NCBI GenBank assembly: GCA_017882405.1
Contig: JADGPO010000143.1
Span: 1-64,000 of the forward strand
Reading direction: 5' to 3'
DNA length: 64,000 nucleotides
Source of the DNA: Solirubrobacteraceae bacterium
GTDB lineage: Bacteria; Actinomycetota; Thermoleophilia; Solirubrobacterales; Solirubrobacteraceae
Shown here piece after piece: positions 18,211-25,087 of the stretch; the first letter of the stretch is position 1, and the number at the start of each line of letters is the position of its first letter. The position numbers and the translations under genes were made by a program. The notes under the pieces were generated by a model. The model did no database searches. It worked only from the letters and a program-made list of their open reading frames with translations, and had not been told where the DNA came from.

Positions 18211-19746
18211 ATGGCCGTGATGCCCTGGACGATCGCCACCGCGACGCCGCCGCCCGTGACGCTCGACGGCGCGACCCTCACCCCCAAGCAGGTCTCGCTG
18301 ATCGCCCGGCAGGGCGCTGAGGCAGTGCTGAGCGACGAGGCGCGCACCCGCAACGACCGCGCGCGGCAGGCGATCGCGACCCTGCTGGCCCGCGGCGACG
18401 AGCTGTACGGCGTGACCACCGGTGTGGGCGCGCTGCGCGCCTATCGCGTCCCCTCCGACAGCCGCGCGGACTACTCGCTCGGCCTGCTGCGCAGCCATGC
18501 CTGCGGAGCCGGGCGACCGCTGCCGGCGACGATCGTCCGCGCGGCGATGGCGACGCGCGCCAACCAGATCGGGGCCGGAGGCGCGGGGATCGCCGACGAG
18601 CTGCTCAATGCGCTCGTGGGCGCGCTCAACGCCGGTCTCTCGCCGTTCACGCGGGAGATCGGCTCGCTGGGCACCGGCGATCTCACCAACCTCGCCGACG
18701 TCGCGCTTGTGCTCCTCGGCGAGGGGCAGGTGTGGCGCGGCGACGAGCTCGTCGATGCCGCCGGCGCACTGGCCGACGCCGGGGTGGCGCCGGGACGGCT
18801 CGGACCGCGCGACGGGTTGGCCTTCATGAGCTCCAACGCCGTGAGCATCGGGCGGGCGGCGCTGCTCGTCGTCGATGCCCGGCGACTGCTCGACGCGTGG
18901 CTGTCGGTGGCCGCCCTGTCCTTCGAGGCCGCTGCCGCCGACCCGGTGGCGCTCGATCCGCGGATTCACTCCTCGCGCCACCGGCCCGGCCAGGCCGCCG
19001 TGGCCCAGCGGATGCGCGCGTTGCTCGAGGGGGTCGCGTCCCGCACCCGCGATCCGGGTCCGCTCGGCATCCAGGACCCGTACCCGTTTCGCGCCCAGCC
19101 GCAGGTCGACGGCGCCGTCCACGATGCGCTCCTCGCGCTCGAGGAGACCGTCGGCCACGAGCTGAACTTCGCCGGCGAGAACGCCCTGATCGTGCCCGGC
19201 GAGGACATCGCGCTGCCCAATGGCAACCCTCACGCCGCCCCGCTGGCCAACGCGATCGACGGCCTGCGCACCGCCCTGGCCCAGTCGGCGGCGTTGATCG
19301 CCGCGCGCGTGAGCACGCTGCTCGACTCCGGGTTGACCGGCCTGGCGCCGTTTCTCGCCCGGGATCCCGGGCCGGAGTCCGGCGCCCTCGTGCTCGAGTA
19401 CACCGCCCATGCGGCCGTCGCCGAGGTGCGCTCGCTCGTCACCCCGGTGGCCGCCCAGACGGTGTCGGTCTCCCGCGGCGTCGAGTCGCACTCGAGCCTG
19501 GCCCCGACGGCGGCCCGCCGCGCCGAGGACGCGCTGCGGGTGCTGCGCCTGGCCGTCGCCGCCGAGCTCGTGATTGCCGTGCGAGCGCTGCGACTGGCCG
19601 GCCAGGAGCCGGTCGGCGCCGGGAACCGGGCGCTGTGGGAGGCCGCCGCCGAGCGCCTGAACCCCGACCTCTCCGACCGGCCGCTGCACCCCGACGTCGA
19701 GAGCGCGCGCGAGCTCGTCGAGAGCTGGCAGGTCGAGCTGGGGTAA
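18211..19746 (+). CDS. HAL/PAL-superfamily lyase-like protein 3, no MIO triad
   Basis: A 511-residue third HAL homologue, transcribed divergently from the hut-like operon. It keeps ELYGVTTGVG (Tyr66), NQIGAGGAGIADELLNALVG, QDPYPFRAQPQVDGA (with the HutH-like Tyr and Arg) and NFAGENALIVPGED. At the MIO site residues 151-158 are GSLGTGDL, lacking the Ala-Ser-Gly and one residue shorter than GSxGASGDL; the HutH Asn loop is MSSNA. It differs enough from proteins 1 and 2 to be an old paralogue, not a recent copy. ATG 18211 was chosen over 18184 and 18220; no clear ribosome-binding site is seen, so a leaderless message is possible. It is followed by palindromic repeats and then the quaternary-amine importer. 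Confidence 0.75.
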   Translation: MAVMPWTIATATPPPVTLDGATLTPKQVSLIARQGAEAVLSDEARTRNDRARQAIATLLARGDELYGVTTGVGALRAYRVPSDSRADYSLGLLRSHACGAGRPLPATIVRAAMATRANQIGAGGAGIADELLNALVGALNAGLSPFTREIGSLGTGDLTNLADVALVLLGEGQVWRGDELVDAAGALADAGVAPGRLGPRDGLAFMSSNAVSIGRAALLVVDARRLLDAWLSVAALSFEAAAADPVALDPRIHSSRHRPGQAAVAQRMRALLEGVASRTRDPGPLGIQDPYPFRAQPQVDGAVHDALLALEETVGHELNFAGENALIVPGEDIALPNGNPHAAPLANAIDGLRTALAQSAALIAARVSTLLDSGLTGLAPFLARDPGPESGALVLEYTAHAAVAEVRSLVTPVAAQTVSVSRGVESHSSLAPTAARRAEDALRVLRLAVAAELVIAVRALRLAGQEPVGAGNRALWEAAAERLNPDLSDRPLHPDVESARELVESWQVELG

Positions 19747-19855
19747 TCGCCCTGGGGGCAATGGGCAATCGCCCTGGTGGGGGCGATTACCTTGGGGAGA
19801 CCGCGGCGAATCGCCTGGCGGCGATTGGCTTGGGGCAAACTCCCGGGCGGCTGAA
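19742..19855. repeat. Palindromic repeat cluster (REP-like), copy A
   Basis: Directly over the HAL-like 3 stop codon lies GGTAATCGCC (19742-19751), pairing perfectly with GGCGATTACC (19782-19791). An inner copy CAATCGCC (19766-19773) competes for the same right arm. A second hairpin AATCGCC-tgg-cGGCGATT follows around 19809-19826, and the block ends in AAACTCCCGG. A related element sits at 23433-23495. It may serve as terminator or mRNA-stabilising structure between HAL-like 3 and the transporter. Confidence 0.55.
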
Positions 19856-19873
19856 GCTCCGCTGGCCGGATGT

Positions 19874-19885
19874 CTGATATATAAC
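19874..19885. promoter_or_regulatory. Operator of the CTGATATATCAG family, transporter promoter
   Basis: CTGATATATAAC, 10 of 12 matches to the palindrome CTGATATATCAG. It contains a possible extended -10 (TGaTATAtAAC) placed just upstream of the coding frame of the importer ATPase. The reverse complement of this exact 12-mer occurs at 35273-35284. A binding site for the GntR regulator encoded at 36861-37523 is inferred. Confidence 0.6.
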
Positions 19886-20010
19886 GGCCCATAGCGGCGC
19901 ACGCTGAGCCTACGTCGGAACCGAAGTCGGGTCCCACCCCGCGGTCCGAGCCTGCCGCAATCGCGTTCCACAACGTCGTCAAACGCTATCCCGGCCGAGA
20001 TCAGGCGGCC

Positions 20011-20964
20011 ATGCAAGACCTCAGCTTCGAGGTCACCCCGGGCGAGATCTGCGTCCTGATCGGCCCCTCCGGCTGCGGGAAGACGACCGCGCTGAAGATG
20101 GTCAACCGCCTGATCTCGATCACCGAGGGCGACATCACGATCGACGGCCGCTCCGTCCGCGCGCTCGAGCTCACCCAGCTGCGCCGCGGGATCGGGTACG
20201 TCTTTCAGCAGATCGGCCTGTTCCCGCACCTAACGGTCGAGTCGAATATCGGCGCGGTGCCGCGCCTGCTGGGATGGTCCAAGTCGCGGATCCACGACCG
20301 GGCCTCCGAGCTGCTCGACCTTGTCGGCCTCGATCCCGCGAGTGACCTGCGCCGGTACCCCGGGGAGTTCTCCGGAGGCCAGCAGCAGCGCATCGGGGTC
20401 GCCCGGGCGATGGCCGCCGACCCGCCGATCATGCTCATGGACGAGCCGTTCGGCGCGATCGACCCGATCGCCCGCGAACGCCTGCAGAACGACTTCCTGC
20501 GCCTGCACCGAGAGGTGCGAAAGACCGTCATCTTCGTCACCCACGACATCGACGAGGCGATCAAGATGGGCGACCGGATCGCGATCATGCGCGACGGCCA
20601 CCTCGTCCAGCTCGCCGGCGCCGACGAACTTCTGGCCAATCCCGCCGACGAGTTCGTGGCCAGCTTCGTCGGCGAGGACCGCGGCCTCAAGCGCCTGCGT
20701 GTGCGATCGCTGTCGGATCTGGAGCTCGATCCTCCCCTCCCCGCTTCCGACCGCGACCGCCCGACGGCCAAGCGCGACACCTCGCTGCACTTCGCCCTCT
20801 CCAAGATGCTCGCCGACGGGACCAGCCAGATCGACGTCGTCGACGACCAGGGGACACCGATCGGCAGCGTCCGCCTGGAGGCGATCACACAGCTGATCGC
20901 GCCTGACCGTCCGGGGGCGGGCGGGACCGTCTCCCGCCCGGAGCCGCCCGCGGACCAGTCGTGA
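20011..20964 (+). CDS. Quaternary-amine (glycine betaine/choline/carnitine type) ABC transporter ATPase, OpuCA-like
   Basis: ATPase of the OpuC/ProV type. From ATG 20011 it has 317 residues with Walker A GPSGCGKTT, the FQQIGLFPHLTV Q-loop, signature FSGGQQQR, Walker B IMLMDEPFGAID and a C-terminal CBS-like regulatory tail. Conserved sequence clearly continues upstream of this ATG (IAFHNVVKRYPG, including the nucleotide-stacking Tyr), but no ATG, GTG or TTG occurs in frame back to the stop at 19882. An ATA at 19891, directly downstream of the putative -10, is the only position reminiscent of a start. The annotated ATG is therefore a minimum. It overlaps the next permease by four bases (GTGA). 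Confidence 0.85.
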   Translation: MQDLSFEVTPGEICVLIGPSGCGKTTALKMVNRLISITEGDITIDGRSVRALELTQLRRGIGYVFQQIGLFPHLTVESNIGAVPRLLGWSKSRIHDRASELLDLVGLDPASDLRRYPGEFSGGQQQRIGVARAMAADPPIMLMDEPFGAIDPIARERLQNDFLRLHREVRKTVIFVTHDIDEAIKMGDRIAIMRDGHLVQLAGADELLANPADEFVASFVGEDRGLKRLRVRSLSDLELDPPLPASDRDRPTAKRDTSLHFALSKMLADGTSQIDVVDDQGTPIGSVRLEAITQLIAPDRPGAGGTVSRPEPPADQS

Positions 20965-21701
20965 GCCTCGCCCTCCCAGTGGTGCCGCTGGCCGCCAGCG
21001 GCCCGGTGATCCCCCACTTCGGCGGCGCCTCCAACTGCGTGGTCCAGAACCGCCAGTTCTGCGGCAGCTGGTTCACTCAGAACTTCAACACGGTGTTCGG
21101 GCCGCGTCTCGTGCAGCACATCGAGCTCACGGCGATCGCCGTCGGCGTCGGCATGCCGATCGCCTTCGCGGCCGCGATCTTCGCCTACAAGCAGAGCTGG
21201 TTCGAGACGCCGTTCTCGCTGTTCTCCGCCTTCCTCTACGGGATCCCGGCGATCGCGTTGTTCGAGCTGCTCGTCCAGGTCACCGGCATCAACCGGCTGA
21301 CGGCCGAGATCGGGCTCGTCTCCTACACGCTGCTCATCCTGTTTCGCAACATGCTCACCGGCCTGCGCGGCGTGCCGGACGCGACCATCGAGGCCGCCCG
21401 GGCGATGGGTCTGACGGAGCGCCAGACGCTGGTGCGCGTCGAGCTGCCGCTCGCCCTGCCGGCGATCATGGCCGGCATCCGCATCGCGACGGTGACGACG
21501 ATCAGCCTCGCGACGGTCGCTGCCTACATCGGCGCGGGTGGGCTTGGCGAGCCGATCTTCGAGGCGATCCAGTCGGGCTTCAAGACCGAGTTCATCGCCG
21601 CCGGTGGGCTGGCGATTGCGCTGGCGATCGTCGCCGACGTGCTGCTCGTCCTGCTCCAGCGGGCGATCACGCCGTGGAGTCGTCGGAGGCTGCGGGCCTG
21701 A
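20961..21701 (+). CDS. Quaternary-amine ABC transporter permease 1, OpuCB-like
   Basis: A 246-residue membrane permease of the OpuC/ProW family with about six spans. After an extracytoplasmic N-terminal stretch containing two Cys (NCVVQNRQFCGSW), the core runs ELTAIAVGVGMPIAFAAAIF, then the EAA-type loop (TIEAARAMGLTERQTLVRVELPLALPAI), then SLATVAAYIGAGGLGEPI. GTG 20961 overlaps the ATPase stop. OpuC-type systems have two permeases, and the second overlaps this one by a single base. Substrates of the family include glycine betaine, choline, carnitine and, in the EgtU/EgtV branch, ergothioneine. Confidence 0.88.
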   Translation: MSLALPVVPLAASGPVIPHFGGASNCVVQNRQFCGSWFTQNFNTVFGPRLVQHIELTAIAVGVGMPIAFAAAIFAYKQSWFETPFSLFSAFLYGIPAIALFELLVQVTGINRLTAEIGLVSYTLLILFRNMLTGLRGVPDATIEAARAMGLTERQTLVRVELPLALPAIMAGIRIATVTTISLATVAAYIGAGGLGEPIFEAIQSGFKTEFIAAGGLAIALAIVADVLLVLLQRAITPWSRRRLRA

Positions 21702-22396
21702 TGCGCACCGGCAATCCCCTCAGCTTCTTCTTCGACAACCTCAGCCTGTTCGCGTCGAAGACCGGCGCGCACCTCGGCCTATCGGTTGTGGCCATCGGCC
21801 TGGCGATCGTGCTCGCGATCCCGCTGGGGGTGTGGCTCGGCCACCTGCATCGCGGGTCGTTCCTGGCCATCAGCGTGTCGAACATCGGCCGCGCGCTGCC
21901 GAGCCTGGCCGTCATCTCGATTGGCATCGGGATCATCGGCATCGGGTTCTGGAACGTCGTCGTCGCGCTGATCATCCTGGCCGGACCGGTGATCCTCACC
22001 AATGCCTTCGTCGCCGTCGACGAAGTTGATCCCGACGGCGTCCAGGCCGCGCGGGCGATGGGGATGACTCCGCTTCAGGTGCTGCGACGCGTCGAGCTGC
22101 CACTCGCACTGCCGCTGATCTTCGCCGGCGTGAGGACCGCGACGGTCTACGTCGTCGCGACCGCTACGCTGGCCACGTTCGCCGGCGGCGGCGGACTGGG
22201 CGACATTGTCGTCAACGAGCCGAGCTACGGGACGGGCGGAGTGATCGCCGGATCGCTGTGGATCATCGTGCTGATCTTCGCGATCGACGGCCTGTTCGCG
22301 CTCGTCCAGCATCGCCTGACCCCGGTCCCGCTGCGCCGACCGGGTCGCCGGGCACGAGCGGCCGCCGCCGGAGCCGCAGGTTGGGGGACCGGGTGA
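21701..22396 (+). CDS. Quaternary-amine ABC transporter permease 2, OpuCD-like
   Basis: A 231-residue second permease, with ATG overlapping the first permease's stop (TGATG). The frame extends upstream to a GTG at 21674, but the coupled ATG gives the usual N-terminus (NPLSFFFDNLSLFASKTGAH). It contains spans such as LSVVAIGLAIVLAIPLG, the EAA loop (GVQAARAMGMTPLQVLRRVELPLALPLI) and FAGGGGLGDIVV. It forms a heterodimer with permease 1. Confidence 0.88.
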   Translation: MRTGNPLSFFFDNLSLFASKTGAHLGLSVVAIGLAIVLAIPLGVWLGHLHRGSFLAISVSNIGRALPSLAVISIGIGIIGIGFWNVVVALIILAGPVILTNAFVAVDEVDPDGVQAARAMGMTPLQVLRRVELPLALPLIFAGVRTATVYVVATATLATFAGGGGLGDIVVNEPSYGTGGVIAGSLWIIVLIFAIDGLFALVQHRLTPVPLRRPGRRARAAAAGAAGWGTG

Positions 22397-22424
22397 CGTC
22401 GCAAACCACCGAGGAGGATCACGT

Positions 22425-23435
22425 ATGTCCGCATTGACACCATCCCGGGGACCGGGGCGCCGTCGCCGAGCGACGACGTTCACGGTCCTGCTCGCGCTGC
22501 TCGCCGCGGTCGCACTCGCCGCCTGCGGCTCGAGCTCTTCGTCGAGCTCGAGCTCGGCGTCATCGTCGTCGAGCTCCGGCGGCTCGGGCGCCACGAGCAG
22601 CACCAGCGCCTCGAGCTCGTCCTCGGGCGGCGACAGCCTGACGCTGGGAACCAAGAACTTCACCGAGGAGTTCATCGTCGGCCAGCTGTACAAGCAGGCG
22701 CTCGCCGCCAAGGGCTGCAGGGTCAACTACAAGGAGAACATCGGGGCCACCGAGGTCGTCGACAAGGCCCTGACCAGCGGACAGATCGACGCCTACCCCG
22801 AGTACACCGGCGAGTCGGTGGCCACCGTCGCCGGGATCAACAAGAACGTGACCAGCCCCGCTCAGGAGTACAGCCTGGCCAAGCAGTTCTACGCCAAGCG
22901 CGGTCAGGTGATGAGCCAGATGACGCCGTTCTTCGACACCGACGCGATCGCCGTGACCAAGGCGTTCGCCAAGAAATACGGCCTCAAGACGACCGCCGAC
23001 CTCAAGAAGGTGCCCCACTTCAGCCTCGGCGCGCGGCCGGAGTTCCTGAGCCGCCAGGAAGGCGCACTGGGCATGAAGAAGATCTACGGCGTCAAGAACT
23101 TCTCGTTCAAGTCGCTGGCCCTCGGACTCCAATACCAGGCGCTTGACTCGGGCGCCGTGCAGGCAATCGACGTCTTCACGACCGACCCGCAGCTGGCGAG
23201 CGGCAAGTACGTGGTGCTCAAGGACCCGAACAACATCTTCGGCTTCCAGAACATCGCCCTCGTCGTCGACAAGAAGAAGGTCAACGCCTGCCCCGGCCTG
23301 CTGACCACGGTCAACGGCGTCAACAAGCTGCTGACCACGCCGGCGATCATCGCGATGAACAAGGCGGTCGCGATCGATCACCACCAGCCGGCCGCGGTCG
23401 CCGCCGCGTTCCTGAAGGCCAACAAGGTCGGCTAA
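22425..23435 (+). CDS. Quaternary-amine substrate-binding lipoprotein, OpuCC/OsmF-like
   Basis: A 336-residue extracytoplasmic binding protein anchored as a lipoprotein. A lipobox LAAC lies at the end of a hydrophobic signal segment (TFTVLLALLAAVALAAC), followed by an unusually long Ser/Gly linker (about 45 residues, mostly Ser). Type II periplasmic-binding sequence follows, beginning LTLGTKNFTEEFIVGQLY, with the conserved IDAYPEYTGE loop. GAGGAG upstream sets the ATG. These features place it with betaine/choline-binding OpuC proteins and ergothioneine-binding EgtU-type domains. Which ligand it binds would be shown by the aromatic cage, which I cannot resolve by eye. It closes the importer operon. 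Confidence 0.88.
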   Translation: MSALTPSRGPGRRRRATTFTVLLALLAAVALAACGSSSSSSSSSASSSSSSGGSGATSSTSASSSSSGGDSLTLGTKNFTEEFIVGQLYKQALAAKGCRVNYKENIGATEVVDKALTSGQIDAYPEYTGESVATVAGINKNVTSPAQEYSLAKQFYAKRGQVMSQMTPFFDTDAIAVTKAFAKKYGLKTTADLKKVPHFSLGARPEFLSRQEGALGMKKIYGVKNFSFKSLALGLQYQALDSGAVQAIDVFTTDPQLASGKYVVLKDPNNIFGFQNIALVVDKKKVNACPGLLTTVNGVNKLLTTPAIIAMNKAVAIDHHQPAAVAAAFLKANKVG

Positions 23436-23495
23436 TTGCCTGGCGGCGATTAGCATTAGCTTGAGAGATTCGCCCTGAGGGCGAACTCCCGGTAA
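23433..23495. repeat. Palindromic repeat cluster (REP-like), copy B
   Basis: It starts inside the stop codon of the binding-protein gene. TAATTGCC-tggc-GGCGATTA (23433-23452, one G-T pair) is followed by a perfect TTCGCCC-tga-GGGCGAA hairpin (23469-23485) and then ACTCCCGG. The order and the ACTCCCGG tail match copy A at 19742-19855, so the importer operon is bracketed by two related elements. It probably acts as a terminator of the operon. Confidence 0.55.
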
Positions 23496-23576
23496 CTGAT
23501 CGGGTGGCGGGGCAATTGCCCCACCACCCCGGTCAGGATCCGGACGGGCCGTTGCCCGTGACTAGGATCGATCGAT

Positions 23577-25034
23577 GTGAGCGGTTCGAATCAGGTGGTC
23601 CCCGATCGTCGGCAGCGTCTGTTGATCCTGGGCATCTGCTCGATGAGCCTGCTGATCGTCGGGCTCGATTCGACGATCGTCAACATCGCCCTGCCGGCGA
23701 TCCACCGCTCGTTTCACTCGGCCTTTTCGGGCCTGCAGTGGACGATCGACGCCTACACGCTCGTGCTGGCCAGCCTGCTCATGCTGTCGGGCTCGACCGC
23801 CGACCGCCTGGGCCGCAAGCGCGTCTTCCAGGTCGGCCTGGCGCTGTTCTCGCTGGGCTCACTGCTGTGCGCCGTCGCTCCCAACCTCGGGACGCTGATC
23901 GCCGCCCGCGTGCTGCAGGCGATCGGCGGCTCGATGCTCAACCCGGTGGCGATGTCGATCATCCGCAACGTGTTCGAGGATCCGCGCGAGCGCGCCCAGG
24001 CGATCGGCGTGTGGGGCGGGGTGATCGGCATCAGCATGGCGCTCGGGCCGGTGCTCGGCGGCGCGCTCGTCGATTCGGTCGGCTGGCGGGCGGTGTTCCT
24101 CGTCAACGTGCCGGTGGGGATCGTCGCCATCATCCTCACCGCCCTGTTCGTTCCCGAGTCACGCGCCGATCACCCACGGCGGCTGGACCCCGTCGGCCAG
24201 ATCCTGGTGATCATCGGGCTCGCCAGCCTCACCTACGCGATCATCGACGGCCCGACGGCCGGCTGGACGGCGGCGCAGACATTGATCCTGTTCGCGATCT
24301 CCGTCATCTCGTTCGCCGCGCTGGTCGCGTACGAGCTGCGCCGACACGAGCCCCTGATCGAGGTCCGCTTCTTCCGCTCGGCGCCGTTCTCCGGGGCGAC
24401 CGCCATCGCGGTGGCGATGTTCGCCGCGCTCGGCGGCTTTCTCTTCCTCAACACCCTGTATCTGCAGAACGTCCGGGGGCTGTCGCCGTTCTCGGCCGGG
24501 CTCTACACGCTGCCGATGGCGGGGGTGATGTTGGTCGTCGCGCCGCTCACCGGCCGCTTCGTCGGCAACCACGGTTCCCGGCCGCCGCTCGTAGGCGGCA
24601 GCCTGGCCTTGATCGCCAGCGGCGTCATCCTCGCCCAGCTCACACCGCACACGCCGTTCGGCGCGCTCATCGTCGCCTATGTCCTCTTCGGCCTGGGGAT
24701 GGGGCTGGTCAACCCGCCGATCACCAACACCGCGGTGTCGGGGATGCCGCCCTCCCAGGCAGGGGTCGCCGCTGCCGTTGCCTCGACCGGCCGCCAGATC
24801 GGCGCGACCCTGGGGGTGGCGGTGCTCGGCGCACTGGCGGGCGGCGGCACGACCGGCGCCCTCGGACCCGGGTTCACCGAGGCCACCCACGTCAGCTGGT
24901 GGATCGTCGTCGGGCTCGGGATCCTGATCCTCCTCCTGGGAACGTTGACCACGGGTCGCTGGGCCAACCACACCGCCTCGGCGACCGCCGAGCGCCTGCG
25001 CGACGGCGGTCCGCAACCCGCCCCGGCGGGCTGA
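23577..25034 (+). CDS. MFS multidrug transporter, DHA2 (EmrB/QacA-like, 14 spans)
   Basis: A 485-residue drug:proton antiporter-type membrane protein. Motif A is GSTADRLGRKR, motif C-like glycine sequence is GVIGISMALGPVLGGALVD, and the first span carries the DHA2 feature LDSTIVNIALPAI. Fourteen hydrophobic spans can be counted roughly. GTG 23577 is the start. It stands alone between the importer operon and an SNF2 helicase gene. The substrate is unknown; export of toxic amphiphiles is the family norm. Confidence 0.88.
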   Translation: MSGSNQVVPDRRQRLLILGICSMSLLIVGLDSTIVNIALPAIHRSFHSAFSGLQWTIDAYTLVLASLLMLSGSTADRLGRKRVFQVGLALFSLGSLLCAVAPNLGTLIAARVLQAIGGSMLNPVAMSIIRNVFEDPRERAQAIGVWGGVIGISMALGPVLGGALVDSVGWRAVFLVNVPVGIVAIILTALFVPESRADHPRRLDPVGQILVIIGLASLTYAIIDGPTAGWTAAQTLILFAISVISFAALVAYELRRHEPLIEVRFFRSAPFSGATAIAVAMFAALGGFLFLNTLYLQNVRGLSPFSAGLYTLPMAGVMLVVAPLTGRFVGNHGSRPPLVGGSLALIASGVILAQLTPHTPFGALIVAYVLFGLGMGLVNPPITNTAVSGMPPSQAGVAAAVASTGRQIGATLGVAVLGALAGGGTTGALGPGFTEATHVSWWIVVGLGILILLLGTLTTGRWANHTASATAERLRDGGPQPAPAG

Positions 25035-25087
25035 ACGGCTGAACGGCTGAATCGGCGGCCGGGGCCGGCGCTACCGTAGAACAGTCG

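Noticed and set aside
22496..22640. Ser-rich tract in the binding lipoprotein gene as a possible repeat expansion or frameshift site
   Set aside because: Reading frame and downstream domain are intact. Ser/Gly linkers after the lipobox are common in actinobacterial binding proteins.
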